From positions 1,736,001 through 1,800,000 of the forward strand of contig NC_017964.1 of the NCBI RefSeq assembly GCF_000219915.2: a stretch of DNA of 64,000 bases. The letters are read 5' to 3'. A program made the position numbers and the translations under genes. Positions 19,727 to 30,465 of the stretch are shown in pieces; positions within the stretch are counted from its first letter, which is position 1; each line of letters starts with the position of its first letter. The DNA is from Advenella kashmirensis WT001. Its GTDB lineage: Bacteria; Pseudomonadota; Gammaproteobacteria; Burkholderiales; Burkholderiaceae_B. Below the pieces are notes generated by a model, which made no database searches, had not been told where the DNA came from, and saw nothing but the letters and a program-made list of their open reading frames with translations.

Positions 19727-21513
19727 ATGTCAACCGCTTCTGAACGCCTGCAGCAATTGCGCATCGCAATGGCTGCTCAGCATATTGATGCCTACCTCAT
19801 TTTGTCTGCAGATCCCCACCAGTCTGAATATCTTCCGGAGTACTGGCAGGGGCGACGCTGGCTCAGCGGTTTTACCGGGTCTGTCGGTACCGTGGTCGTC
19901 ACCAGCGATTTTGCCGGGCTGTGGGTGGATTCGCGCTATTGGGAGCAGGCGGAAAAGCAGCTAGACAATAGTGGTCTGACGTTGATGAAACAGGGACAGG
20001 CCGATGTGCCAGTGTCAACGCATGGCTTGAAGCGCATCTTGCAAACCGGCAGGTCGTTGGGGTAGATGGTCACGTGCTCAGCCTGAAAGCGGCGCAGGAG
20101 TTGCGCCAGTCTCTGACGCGCAGCGACAGCATATTGAAAACCGATAGCGACTTGCTGGCGGTAATCTGGCCGGACAGGCCGGGTTTGCCGGCGGCGCCGG
20201 TGTTTGAACATAGTGCACCCTTTGCCACACGCAGCCGCCAGCGGAATGTGCAGGCGGTGCGCCAGGCCATGACCCAGGCTGGCGCGCAGTGGCATTTGAT
20301 CAGCGCGCTGGACGATATTGCCTGGGTATTGAATCTGCGCGGTTCCGACGTTTCCTATAATCCGGTCTTTCTGTCGCACCTGTTGATCGGACCAGACAGC
20401 GCTGTTCTTTTCGTCGATAAGACAAAATTGGTTCCCGAATTGATCGCCCGACTTGCCGCCGATGGTGTCACTGTAGAGGGATACGATGATATTCAGGGTG
20501 CATTAACGGCATTGCCCCACGAGGCGCTACTGGTTGACCCGGCGCGGACAACAGTGGGGTTGCTTGCCCATGCTCGTTCGGTCTCATTGATCGAAAAACT
20601 CAATCCTTCGCAACGCTTCAAATCCGTCAAAAACCAGGCCGAGATTGCGAATGTGAGACAGGCCATGGAACAGGACGGCGCGGCAGTGTGTGAGTTTTTT
20701 GCCTGGTTCGAAACGGCTATGGAAAATGGCGAACTGGTGACCGAGCTGACGATTGATGAACAGATCACCGCAGCCCGTGCTCGCCAGCCACATTTTGTCT
20801 CGCCCAGCTTTTCCACCATTGCCGGTTTCAACGCCAACGGGGCTATGCCACATTACATGGCAACGCCCGAATCATTCTCCGTTATTGAAGGCGATGGCTT
20901 GTTGCTGATTGATTCAGGTGGTCAGTATCTGAACGGCACCACCGATATCACGCGGGTGGTGCCTGTCGGTCAGATCGGTGCTGAGCATCGCCGCGATTTC
21001 ACGCTGGTGCTAAAAGGCATGATTGGACTGGCCGCTGCCGTGTTTCCGGAAGACTATCCGGCACCCTTGCTGGATACGCTGGCACGTGCGCCGCTATGGG
21101 CACAGTTACTGGATTTCGGCCACGGGACCGGGCATGGAGTCGGGTATTTTATGAATGTGCATGAAGGCCCGCAAATGATCTCGCATCGCGCCTACCGTTT
21201 TCCCGATACCGAGATGAAAGCCGGCATGATTACCTCAGATGAACCCGGCCTGTATCGTCCGGGTCAGTGGGGCATTCGTATTGAAAACCTGATCTGCGCA
21301 GTACCGGCGGGCCAGTCAGAATTTGGCAATTACCTTAAGTTTGAAACGCTGACGCTATGCCCGATTGATACGCGCTGTATTGAACGGCAATTGCTGAGTG
21401 AGCAGGAGCTGTCTTGGTTGAACGCCTATCATGAAGAGGTTTATCGCCGGTTGGCGCCTCGGGTATCAGGTCACGCGCTGACTTGGCTGCAGACCAGAAC
21501 CGCAGCGATCTGA
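19727..21513 (+). CDS. pepP: Xaa-Pro aminopeptidase (M24B), frame broken once
   Basis: Metallopeptidase that removes an N-terminal residue ahead of proline. The domain order is two creatinase-like N-terminal domains and a C-terminal pita-bread fold. The metal ligands are visible: aspartates in LLIDSGGQYLNGTTDITR, His in GHGTGHGVGYFMNVHEGP, and glutamates in TSDEPGLY and RIENL. The frame shifts near 20041 (TTGGCA read as TTGCA) between GLKRIL and ANRQVVGVDG. With one base added the product is about 595 residues, the length of the large aminopeptidase P type, not the 440-residue E. coli form. Confidence 0.9.
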
Positions 21514-21670
21514 TCGTGGCGGTCAGCGGCAAGTGATTGGCCAGAATGACAGTCGTCATTATCTGCGATGATAATTTTGGCAGCTAAAATACTAGCGACA
21601 ACCGGTAAGTGGGATGCCAATACAGTGTGTGTTTATCCCTTACGCTTACCCGTTAGCAATTAGGTGTCGT

Positions 21671-21713
21671 AAAAAAAAGACCGCCTCCGGTAAAACAGGG
21701 GCGGTCCTTTTTT
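21671..21713. terminator. Bidirectional terminator between pepP and yeiH
   Basis: A stem of GACCGCC (21679-21685) and GGCGGTC (21700-21706), flanked by eight A on the left and a TTTTTT run on the right. It can end both the pepP message and the convergent yeiH message. Confidence 0.85.
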
Positions 21714-21737
21714 AGGCTCAGACAGATGGCAACGCTT

Positions 21738-22825
21738 CTACATCTGCCCCATCATGTATTGCACAATCAGGCTGCTGACCGATACGGCCATCCATACCAG
21801 GAAACCCAGCAGAATAGGGCGCGGGCCGGTCGCAAAAATTTTGCGCATATCGGCAGACAAGCCGACTGCGACCAGTGCGACAACAATCAGGAACTTGGCA
21901 GCGACATTGATCCAGTCAAGCATGATTTCGGGCATCAGGCCAGTACTGCGCGTTAGCGAAGCAAGCAGAAACCAGACAATGAACCATGGAAATATTTTTG
22001 CCAGGCTGACAGACTGATTGCCCTGTCGGCGATTGCGCATACCGACCAGAACAACCAGAAACAGGCAGATCGGAATGATGAGGGTAGCGCGGGTCAATTT
22101 GACGATCGTGGCAAAATCCCCGGCCGCATGGCTATAAGCATAACCGGCAGCCACCACAGAAGACGTATCGTTAATTGCCGTACCCGCCCACATGCCGAAA
22201 CCGTAGTCACTCAACCCCAGCATATGTCCCAAAGCCGGGAAGGTGAGTACTGCGACAACATTGAACAGAAAAATGGTGGAGATGGCGAAAGCCGTATCAT
22301 GCTCCGAGGGTTTGAGAATTGGCGTAACTGCGGCAATGGCCGATCCGCCGCAAATGGCGGTGCCTACACCGATCAATGTTGTCAGGTCAGACGGTGTGCG
22401 CAACAGGCGCCCCAGCAACCAGGCACTCACAAACGCCACTGCTACGGTTACCAATGTGACCGCCAGCGATTCTCCGCCGGTTGCCATGATCTGGGTAAAG
22501 CTCAGACCAAAGCCGAGCAGGATAATAGAGACCTGCAAAATTTTCTTGGAAGAAAAGGTGATGCCGGGCTGCAAGGTGGCATGCAGGCCAAATGCGCTCC
22601 GGTAAACTATCCCCAGCAGGATACCGAAAACAGGTCCGCCAATAATGGGCAGGGCGCGCCCGGCAAACTCGGCCACCAGGCAATCGCCACCGACAGAAAC
22701 AGTCCTGGCCAGAGCGAGTTTTTGCGAGGCTGGGCAGAGCTGCTACCTTTCACTGGATGCACACTGCTTGCAGCAGGTGTGACAGTGGCTGACAAAGCGT
22801 GGGAAGACGTGGCCGTGAGTGTCAT
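21738..22825 (-). CDS. yeiH: YeiH-family putative sulfate exporter, frame broken once
   Basis: Membrane protein of the UPF0324/YeiH family, about ten helices, annotated as a putative sulfate exporter. Typical segments are LPIIGGPVFGILLG, GVGTAICGGSAIAA near the middle and MWAGTAINDTSSVVAAGYA. The start MTLTATSSHAL at 22825 is in another frame; near 22680 one added base (GCCCTGG read as GCCTGG) joins them and gives 362 residues. The gene is divergent from a LysR gene of the YeiE type, the same arrangement as yeiE-yeiH in E. coli, which supports regulation by that protein. Confidence 0.9.
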
Positions 22826-22930
22826 AATATATTAAATATCCATTAGCTTATTACTGATAGGTATCGATCATAGGCCTGGATATGGTATAAGTAAAGTTAC
22901 AATAGTTTATAAGTAGAATAAGGAAAACTG

Positions 22931-23829
22931 ATGGCTTCATTCAGTCCGAAACAGCTTGATGTTTTTATCAGCATCGCGCGTCTGGGCAGTGTCAAGCTGC
23001 CGCCGATTCTTTGCATCTGACTCAGCCGGCCGCCAGCATGGCGCTGGCTGAACTGGAAAAGCAACTAGGTGGTCCGTTGTTTGATCGCGACAAGGGCAGG
23101 TTGTACTTGAACGAAAAAGGCAGACGACTGTTGCCAATGGCGCAGGAAATCATTGAAAGAATGATTGAGTTTCGCCAGCGCGCCGATGATCAGGCAGATG
23201 TCCTGACAGGAGAGTTTCGGATTGGCGCCAGCAATACCGTTGGCAATTATCGGGTCGGTGATTTGTTGAGCGGTTTCGTGCTCAATAATGACAGGGTGAC
23301 GGTTTATCTGAATGTGGCAAACACAGATGAAATTGTCCGGCAGATTGTCGACCACAGCATAGATGTGGCTTGTGTGGAAGGCGCCGTGCACCACGAGGCC
23401 ATCGAGTCGGTGCATTGGATGGACGACTCGCTATGCGTATGCACCCGTCCGGATCATCCGCTGGCGGCAATCCGCAATCTGCAGCCGGCTGATTTCGTTG
23501 ACGCGCGCTGGATTTTGCGTGAGCGTGGGTCAGCTACACGAGCGGTCAGCGATGTGGAACTGGATAAATTGCCACAGGCCAAGGTGGTGATGGAACTGGG
23601 TCAGATCGAGGCCATCAAGCAGGCAGTGATTGCCGGACTGGGTATTGCATTTTTACCGCAGGTTGCGGTCACCCATGCGGTCAGTTCCGGCAGGCTGGCA
23701 TTGCTTCATACGCCGTTTTTGAACCTGACGCGACAGTTGTCCATTATTTATCATCGATCGCGCTATCAGGGCCGGCTGATGCGCAGCTTTCTGGACTCTG
23801 TGAGATCGTCGGCTCGGCCCGAACAGTAA
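22931..23829 (+). CDS. yeiE: YeiE-like LysR-family regulator, frame broken once
   Basis: LysR-type regulator: an N-terminal winged helix-turn-helix (SFSPKQLDVFISIARLGSV, then HLTQPAASMALAELEKQLG) and a periplasmic-binding-like effector domain. The frame shifts near 22995, inside the recognition helix region; one added base gives 299 residues, the normal length. It is divergent from yeiH with 105 bases between, which should hold the shared control region. In enterobacteria YeiE responds to sulfite; that this copy does so is inference from homology and neighbour. Confidence 0.86.
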
Positions 23830-23920
23830 AACGGCCCAAACAAAAAACAGAAAGCCCCGCGTTTGCACTGCTTTGTGACGAGCAGGCGGCCGCAGGGCCT
23901 GGTGTTGGGTAACCAGCAGA

Positions 23921-24088
23921 TTACTTGAGCTTTGTTTCTTTGTAATCTACGTGTTTGCGCGCAACGGGATCAAATTTTTTGATCAGCATTTTTTCTGGGG
24001 TGTTGCGTTTGTTTTTGGTCGTTGTGTAGAAGTGACCAGTACCAGCTGTGGATTCCAGCTTGATTTTTTCGCGAATGCCTTTTGCCAT
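23921..24088 (-). CDS. rpmG: 50S ribosomal protein L33
   Basis: Ribosomal protein of 55 residues ([14 protein letters not shown]... ending DYKETKLK). It matches the bacterial L33 family over its full length. It has no cysteines, so it is the zinc-independent form. It follows rpmB by 36 bases on the same strand, the standard rpmB-rpmG pair. GGAG lies upstream of the ATG. Confidence 0.97.
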   Translation of the reverse strand: MAKGIREKIKLESTAGTGHFYTTTKNKRNTPEKMLIKKFDPVARKHVDYKETKLK

Positions 24089-24124
24089 GATGGGCTCCTG
24101 GAGTTAATCGTTAGTAGGAATGAA

Positions 24125-24361
24125 TTAAACGCTTTGGCCGTTGGCGCGCATTTCAGCAAGAATGACATCAATGCCTTTCTTGTCGATCGTGCGCAGGGCG
24201 TTTGTAGAAACGCGCAGACGAACCCAGCGATTTTCGCTTTCAACCCAGAAACGGCGGCTCTGCAGGTTAGGCAGGAAACGGCGTTTTGTTTTATTGTTTG
24301 CGTGTGAAACATTATTACCGGACATTGGGCGTTTGCCGGTGACTTGGCATACTTTTGCCAT
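24125..24361 (-). CDS. rpmB: 50S ribosomal protein L28
   Basis: Ribosomal protein of 78 residues. The start [20 protein letters not shown] and the segment [13 protein letters not shown] are diagnostic. Only one cysteine is present, so the zinc-binding CxxC pairs of the other form are missing. GAGG precedes the ATG by six bases. It is the first gene of the rpmB-rpmG operon. A possible promoter on the minus strand is TTATGG-N17-TAATAT, with the TAATAT at about 24463-24468. Confidence 0.97.
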   Translation of the reverse strand: MAKVCQVTGKRPMSGNNVSHANNKTKRRFLPNLQSRRFWVESENRWVRLRVSTNALRTIDKKGIDVILAEMRANGQSV

Positions 24362-24476
24362 GATCGTGACCTCGTTAAGTTTGAAGACCTGATTTTTGGC
24401 CCAGGCCAGCCTTCTGTGGGGCTTCTGACTGCAGGCAAGTCCTGAGACAGAAGCTGAAAAAATATTACCCTGAAAA

Positions 24477-24537
24477 ACGTTTTGCCATAAGGCTCGTTCC
24501 TATTTGGCTCGCTCTATAAGACACGTTTTGCCATAAG
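24477..24537. repeat. Direct repeat upstream of rpmB, inside a gene-free stretch
   Basis: The 15-base sequence ACGTTTTGCCATAAG occurs at 24477-24491 and again at 24523-24537, a spacing of 46 bases. The first copy overlaps the possible rpmB -35 region. The whole gap 24362-24722 is otherwise AT-rich and non-coding; it should hold the promoter of rpmB-rpmG. Confidence 0.6.
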
Positions 24538-24722
24538 ACCCGACGTTCATGTTTTGAACGCATATCGCTACCCAACGTTTAGTTCACAACGTTAAGTTTT
24601 AGACATTCAATCAAGGTTAGCCATAGATTATAAGACGAAAAACGAAATAAATTCAAGCATTTATTGCCAAACCGTGGGATTGTGCCCACGCCAGCGGCCA
24701 ATTTTCACAACGGCCGCTCGGA

Positions 24723-25960
24723 TCAGCCGCCAAAATAACGATCTGCTGGCTTGGCCAGCACCTTGCCACACAGCAGTGCCAGCAAGGTACAAATGGCCAA
24801 ACCGACAAATAGCGGCACGGGGGTGCTGGCCAGGCTGCTGCTCACGATACTGCTGCTGAGTGTGCCGAATAGAAACTGCAGGCAGCCCATTAATGCAGAG
24901 GCAACGCCCAGTCGATGTCCTTGATCCCGGAGGCCAATGCCGTTGCGTTGGGCAGGATAAAGCCCAGGCTGGTGGTAAAACCCAGCAGTGTAAGCGTAAG
25001 CAGTGTGAGATTGAGCATCCCGGCCAGGGATAGACTCAGGCCGATAAGAATACTCACGAAGCCACAGGTCAGGGCGGTACGCAAAATGCCCAGGGGCGAG
25101 TGTACGCGCAGCAGGCGGGCGCTGATCTGCGAGCCTACAATAAGACCGAACGCATTTAAGCCAAAAAACAGGCCAAAATGCTGTTGCGGCACGCCATACA
25201 TATTAATAAAAACAGTGGGCGAGACCGAAATATAGGCAAACAGGCCCGACATGCCGATACCGCCGGCCAGCGAAAAGCCCATGTAATTGCGGTCGCGCAG
25301 CAGACCGGCATAGTTTTTTGCGATGGTGCGCAAGTGCAGTGGCACTGCCTTTTCTGGCGGCATGGTTTCCCTTAGCCGGAAAATAGCCAGAAAGAACATA
25401 ATGGCGCTGTAGAACAGCATGACGGCAAACAGGCCGCGCCAACCGGTGACCGGCGATAGGTAGCCACCCATTAACGGCGCCAGAATGGGTGCAACACCCA
25501 TGATCAGCATCATCATGGACATGGCCATGGCTGAATCCCGGGTATTGAGCTGATCACGAATGACGGCGCGCGGAATCACCATGGCAGCCGCCGCCCCACA
25601 GGCCTGGATGCAGCGGAAAAACAGCAGGGACTCGACGCTGCTAGCCAGCGCACAACCGATAGTGGCCAGCATGTATATCATCAGGCCACCCAGTAACGGT
25701 TTTTTCCGCCCGTAGCGGTCGGCGATCGGACCATAAAACAACTGTGATAGTGCCAAGCCAAGCAGATACGTGGACACCGTCAGCTCGACCCGATGTTGCG
25801 GGACTTGCAAATCTGCCGAAATTGCAGGGAAAGAGGGCAGATACATATCAATGGTGAGCGGGCCGATGGCGGTCATCAGACCCAACAGCCACAACCACAG
25901 GGGTACTTTTTTATCGATGGATTTTGACTTTGTGCTGTGCACGCTATCTTTTTTGGACAT
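24723..25960 (-). CDS. Bcr/CflA-family multidrug exporter, frame broken once
   Basis: Proton-driven drug exporter of the major facilitator superfamily (Bcr/CflA type). Characteristic segments are GPLTIDMYLPSFPAI in helix 1, LFYGPIADRYGRKKPLLGG in the 2-3 loop and RAVIRDQ after helix 4. The frame shifts near 24917 within KDHRLG; one added base extends the protein through the last two helices to a stop at 24723 and gives 412 residues. The ATG at 25960 is preferred over a TTG at 25987 because it has GGAAG upstream. It overlaps the end of the MATE gene by 17 bases, so the two exporters form an operon. Confidence 0.88.
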
Positions 25961-27340
25961 TGACTGACTTCCAGTACCAAATGGCAAGTGTGATGGCGCA
26001 GAGCAGCATGCTGAAACTGCACATGATCCAGAGTGAAGCTACGCCTGGCGGTGCGCCTGGTGTGAGCACGGCGGCAAGACCGTCCAGCAGGCGGTAGCCC
26101 GGGCCGAAGCCGAAATACCAGCCGCCCAGAAGGCCAATGCCAAAGAGCGATCCGGTTTGGATCACAAATGGCATGGTCGCTATTTTGTGCGCCCGCAATA
26201 TATAGGAGAGCATGCATTGTAACGCATCGCTGGTATGTAACAGGGGAAGTATCGTCAGCAATGCATAGGCCATGGCGGCGATCGCCGGATCGGAGGTGTA
26301 AATCTGTATGATCTGTGGCCTGGCCGCCATGACTGCCGCCAGGCTGAGGGCGACGCCACCCAGGCCCAGTCCGATGCCGATGCGTGCCAGACGCCGGGCC
26401 TGCTCAGGCTGCTGTGCCCCAAGGGATTGCGCAACCAGCGATGAGGTCGCGATGCCGATAGCCAAAGGGAACATATACAGTAATGAAACCAGATTGGCCA
26501 GGATCTGGTGCCCGCCAGAGACAAAGGTGCCTTCGCGTGCGGCCAGCAAGGCCATGAAGGTAAAGGAGCTGACTTCAGCCAGATAAGAGCCGCCCATAGG
26601 CAGGCCCAGTTGCAAAATTTCTTTTTGCGCCGGCCAGGCTGGTTTGCCCAGCCTGAGCTGAAACTGCCGGTAGAACGGCTCGCGCAGGATAGCCACGATG
26701 CCAACCATTAGCGCAAGCCAGGACACAATGGCGGTAGAGGTTGCAGCGCCGGCGCTGCCCAGGGCGGGAAAACCACCATATCCGAAAATAAGCAGCCAGT
26801 TAAAGAGCAGTTTGACCAGCACAGAGGCCAGGCTCACATACATCAGCAGCCGTGGGCGCTGTACGGCGGTTGCAAGCGCATAGACGCAGCGGAACATCAA
26901 CGCGGCCGGTAACGCTATGCAGCAAATGCGCAGGTAAACGGCCACTTCCTGCCGGACCTGCAAGGGTAAATCGCCAGAGAAGCTAAGCCATATATCAGGA
27001 AACAGGAGCAGGGCGCCGCCCAGCGCGGATAAAAACAGCGAGAGCCAGATTCCCTGTCCAATGAAACGGCCGATTTCGGCATGCCGCCGGGCGCCGAACA
27101 ATTGCGCGCAAATAGGCACCAGGCGTGAATGACGCCCATCAGCCCGATATGAATTGTCATGAAGATTGAGACCGAGAGCGCCATGGCCTGCAGTGACACG
27201 GGATTGGTATGGCCAAGCATGGTGCTGTCCAGCACGGCAAAAGCGATTCCTGCCCACTGGCTGATCAGCATCGGCCATGCCAGGCGCACTATCTTGCGGA
27301 CGGGACCATGTCCGCCCGTCCGGATGGGGCGCAATGACAT
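25944..27340 (-). CDS. MATE-family efflux transporter, frame broken once
   Basis: Twelve-helix cation-coupled drug or metabolite exporter. The start MSLRPIRTGGHGPVRKIVRLAWPM leads into helix 1 with FAVLDSTMLGH, matching the MATE N-terminal signature. After a break near 27122 (GCCCTGG read as GCCTGG) the frame continues VPICAQLFGARRHAEIGRF, a typical MATE loop. One added base gives 465 residues. The internal repeat is visible as LGLPMGGSYLAEVSSF at the start of the second half. It is followed by the overlapping Bcr/CflA gene and preceded by a glycosyltransferase gene 6 bases upstream, so all three may share a message. Confidence 0.88.
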
Positions 27341-27346
27341 GGTCGA

Positions 27347-29127
27347 TTATCTGGGAGGCAGTTGAATCAGGCGAAAGACCTCGTGTCGGTCCGGCCGGCG
27401 TTTTCCCTGCCAGATCACGGTGGCATTATCCGGGTATGGCTCGGCCTCGTCTTCTATTTTCTCAAAGGTCGTCTGCAGCAATACATATTGGCACTTGGGG
27501 TCAAAGGCAAACTGCAGTCCGTCAAATACATAGAAGGCGGCGCGCTGCCCCAGACCCACGCCATGCTGCCGAATGCAGTCGGCCGGGATATTGTTTTGCT
27601 GAATGACTGTGGCCAGTTCTTTGGACACGGCTTTATAACTACGGTTGTAATTGATCGATGGCAGCCACAGCAGCGCCAGCAGCATCCATGTGAGGGTCAG
27701 GCCGGTTGCCGACAGAACGATGCCGCGCCAGAGAACTGCTGGGTTGCTGCGCAGGCGCCAGGAGACAGTCCAGATCCAGGCAACGCATACGCCGCTGGCC
27801 AGAATCAGTGCAATGATGGAAATGTCGGGCTCAAAGCCGGTTAATAGTCGTGTGATATTGTGATGGATTTTCGGGGGCCAGCCAAAATTGAGTGCGACCC
27901 ATCCGAGCCAGGTGGCGACCATGGCCAGCGACATAATCATGATCGAGAACCAGTCGAGCGTGTTGACGAATGAACGACGCAACGTTGGCAGTGAGAGCGC
28001 GGCAAGAATCGCACATGGCACGGCAAGCATGGCGTATTCGGATTCGAATGCATCTTTCTGAAAAACGACCGTGAGTATGGCAGCACCAAGCAGCAGTGCG
28101 GGAATGAAGATATGCGGCGCGTCCATCCATTTGCGCCAGTTCCACAAGGCAATAATCATAAAGGGCCAGGTTGGCCACAGAAACCACGACAGATCGCGCA
28201 GTGTGGAAAAAATCTCGGTTGGCGAAGGCAGGCTGAACAGCGAGTTGTTCCAGAAAACGTAACTGTTGGTCCAGTAACTGCTGGTATTGCTGGCTACAGC
28301 CAGCCAGATCAGGCAGCAGGCGGCGGCCAAGGCGACGCTCCAGGCAAGCCAGAGCTTTTGTTGTCGGCCGAAGTTGCGGAAAAACAATAGCGCGATCAAG
28401 GTAAGCAATACAGGTACGTCCACCGATTGCCCGCGCGTCAGAAACGCAGCGCCCAGACCAAGACCGGCCAGTGTGCTGCCTTGTATGGGATGGTCAAGCA
28501 TGCGCGCCACGCCGTAGAATGCCACGGCTGGCACATCATGATCAAGGGGAAATTGGAGGTCTCGTGCATGCGGATGACGATGCCGATCGTAGCGATAATA
28601 AACAGTACCGCAGCATCGGCAATCATCCTGCCGTAGTCCTGGGGATTGGGTTCTCCGCCAAACGGCAGCGCGAGCGGCTGGCATTCCTCGCGTCGTGCCA
28701 GAAGATAGGTTCCGTACCATGTCGCCCAGATAATAACGAAAAAGTAAATGAAGATGGGCAGACGGGCGGCGGTGATTTGCGCTTCCAGCGGTGCCTGAAA
28801 CAGCATAAAGACGGGGCTGAATATTTGAATGAACAGTGTCCCTATCCAGGTCAGGAGCGGACCCTCCTGGGCGTACGCGTAATTGCCGATTTGCGGCAGC
28901 AACCAAGCATGCTCCTGTCCGCGAAATGCAGTCAGCATGGTGGCCAGGCCAGTCAGGTCATCTGTTTTCCATGGATCGCGATAGAACAGCCCGGCAAAAA
29001 TATACAGCACACCAACTACCAGCAACGCTGTTCGGGAAAGTTTGCGGGTGGCGATTTCGGTCAGGCGGGAGGGCGTCGTGCGTTGCATGTATGAGTATTG
29101 GAAGTACAACTGATGGATTCCACGCAT
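27347..29127 (-). CDS. ArnT-like membrane glycosyltransferase (PMT family), frame broken once
   Basis: Large multi-helix membrane protein of the ArnT/PMT class, which transfers sugars from polyprenyl phosphate to lipid A, proteins or other acceptors outside the membrane. The first external loop has RDPWKTDD, the position of the catalytic acidic residue. Many hydrophobic helices follow and a soluble C-terminal part ends with WQGKRRPDRHEVFRLIQLPP. The frame shifts near 28529; one added base gives about 593 residues from the ATG at 29127, or 580 from that at 29088. Neither start has a clear ribosome binding site. The acceptor cannot be told from the sequence. Confidence 0.8.
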
Positions 29128-29632
29128 TTTAGCTGAAAAAGCCGCGCTAAAAGCCCCGCTGCTGTTTTTGTTTCCCGCCAGAGTAACAAAAATATGTCAC
29201 CGTGCTTCCGTTGATGTGGTGGCGCTGCAATGACGGGACGTACCTATGGCAAAGGGGGGCAGTTCGGTTTTGGGTCAGATCGATTGCTGCTTATATGTCA
29301 TAGTGTAAGGAGCTATGGCGGCAATGAATGTTCGTTATTTGTGTTGGTGGTGTTTCAGTCAGGTCCTGGTTCGAGCGCTCTTGCTGCAAAATGCAGAGGA
29401 TGGGGCGATGAATGGGTGGTCAGACAGATTAGAGAACAGCAGGTCTGTGTGCGGATGGGGGGGCTGGTGATTGGGACGATGAATGCGTGATTATGTGGTT
29501 GTAAATACCCATCTCACGGCGCAAATTGAAAGCCCCGGCTTACAAGGGAGGGGTGCAAGCTTAAAAGTTTCAGGCGCGAGCTTAGTGAGCGGTAAAGGCG
29601 CAATTAATGATACAGATATAAGCTAAAAACAG
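29128..29632. other. Gene-free stretch before the tandem repeats
   Basis: About 500 bases with no supported gene. A plus-strand open frame at 29230-29490 has no ribosome binding site or recognisable motif. It should contain the promoter of the glycosyltransferase gene near its left end. Confidence 0.4.
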
Positions 29633-29737
29633 ATTGGTTAAAGGTGCATTGGTTAAAAGTACATTGGTTAAAAGTACATTGATTAAAAGTACATTGATTA
29701 AAAGTACATTGATTAAAAGTACATTGATTAAAAGTAC
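29633..29737. repeat. Seven tandem copies of a 15-bp repeat
   Basis: The unit ATTGATTAAAAGTAC (or ATTGGTTAAAAGTAC) is repeated seven times without gaps. The first copy is ATTGGTTAAAGGTGC, the next two carry ATTGG, and the last four are identical with ATTGA. A following ATTGG begins the adjacent inverted repeat. The array lies in non-coding DNA downstream of rpmE2. Its homogeneity indicates recent expansion by slippage or unequal crossing over. Confidence 0.95.
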
Positions 29738-29782
29738 ATTGGGCATAAACTGAGCAGTAGTGCTGTTCAGTTTATGCCCAAT
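29738..29782. repeat. Perfect 16-bp inverted repeat (possible rpmE2 terminator)
   Basis: ATTGGGCATAAACTGA at 29738-29753 and TCAGTTTATGCCCAAT at 29767-29782 are exact complements around a 13-base centre that can itself pair partly (AGCA with TGCT). It begins where the tandem array ends and lies about 60 bases beyond the rpmE2 stop. On the minus strand only a short TTTT lies further downstream, so it is a weak intrinsic terminator at best. It could instead be an mRNA-stabilising hairpin or part of a small repeat element. Confidence 0.85.
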
Positions 29783-29844
29783 GCAAGCTGGCTGATGATA
29801 GTGGCTGCCGGACTCGGTGTTCCCGTAGAACCGGTGCCGAAAAA

Positions 29845-30111
29845 TCAGGAAGCTTTTTTACGTGTGCCGGCAGTGGTGGCGAAACGGGCGCGGAATTTCT
29901 CAACACGACCTGTTTCAACGATACGTGTTTGCGCACCAGTGTAGAAAGGATGGGACTCGGCAGTCACATCACATTTGAAAAGCGGGTAGGTTTTACCATC
30001 CAGTTCGATGGTTTCGCGTGAGTTCAGCGTAGAGCGGCTGATGATTTTTGAACCAGTTTGCTGGTCCAGAAACACGACTTCGCGGTATTCTGGGTGAATA
30101 CTATCTTTCAT
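29845..30111 (-). CDS. rpmE2: 50S ribosomal protein L31, type B
   Basis: Ribosomal protein of 88 residues (MKDSIHPEYREVVFLDQQTG...) in the longer type B form. The four zinc-binding cysteines of type A are absent; only one Cys remains, in FKCDV. Type B is the paralogue that several bacteria use under zinc limitation; no zinc regulator site was recognised upstream. The ATG at 30111 follows GGACTTAATC. A long inverted repeat lies 62 bases downstream. Confidence 0.96.
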   Translation of the reverse strand: MKDSIHPEYREVVFLDQQTGSKIISRSTLNSRETIELDGKTYPLFKCDVTAESHPFYTGAQTRIVETGRVEKFRARFATTAGTRKKAS

Positions 30112-30465
30112 GATTAAGTCCTGAGGGTTTGACGGGTCGCCAGCCTTGTGCCACTGCTCAAATGCCAGGTGCAAAAAGCAACGTATCCAAAAATTTAATC
30201 CAGCATTCTAGCACAGAAGTCATTGAATACATAGCATATTCGTTGAAAAAACGACAGGTAAACGCCCTTTTTTTTACGGACAGGCATGGATGGCACGGCT
30301 ATTTTCATTGGCGAGGGGCATGTTGCCGGCCTATAGTGCGCCTTATGATCCATATGTTTCTGGGGAAGCGCCTGGCTGGCGTTCTGCGATTGACGCTGGC
30401 CTAAGCCAAGCCTCAAGGGCCGTAACCGGCAGCGATTGGCAGCTCGGCCTATGCCTGGCCCTGGC
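30112..30465. other. Intergenic region upstream of rpmE2
   Basis: About 350 bases between rpmE2 and the small unknown gene, both read leftward. It must hold the rpmE2 promoter. Short open frames on both strands overlap each other and show no motif. I found no zinc-regulator-like palindrome. Confidence 0.35.

Noticed and set aside
28471..29094. A 207-codon plus-strand open frame opposite the ArnT-like gene
   Set aside because: It is antisense to the membrane glycosyltransferase, whose hydrophobic helices explain the coding signal on the other strand.
29633..29737. A CRISPR array
   Set aside because: The units are contiguous 15-mers with no spacers and there are no cas genes, so it is a simple tandem repeat.
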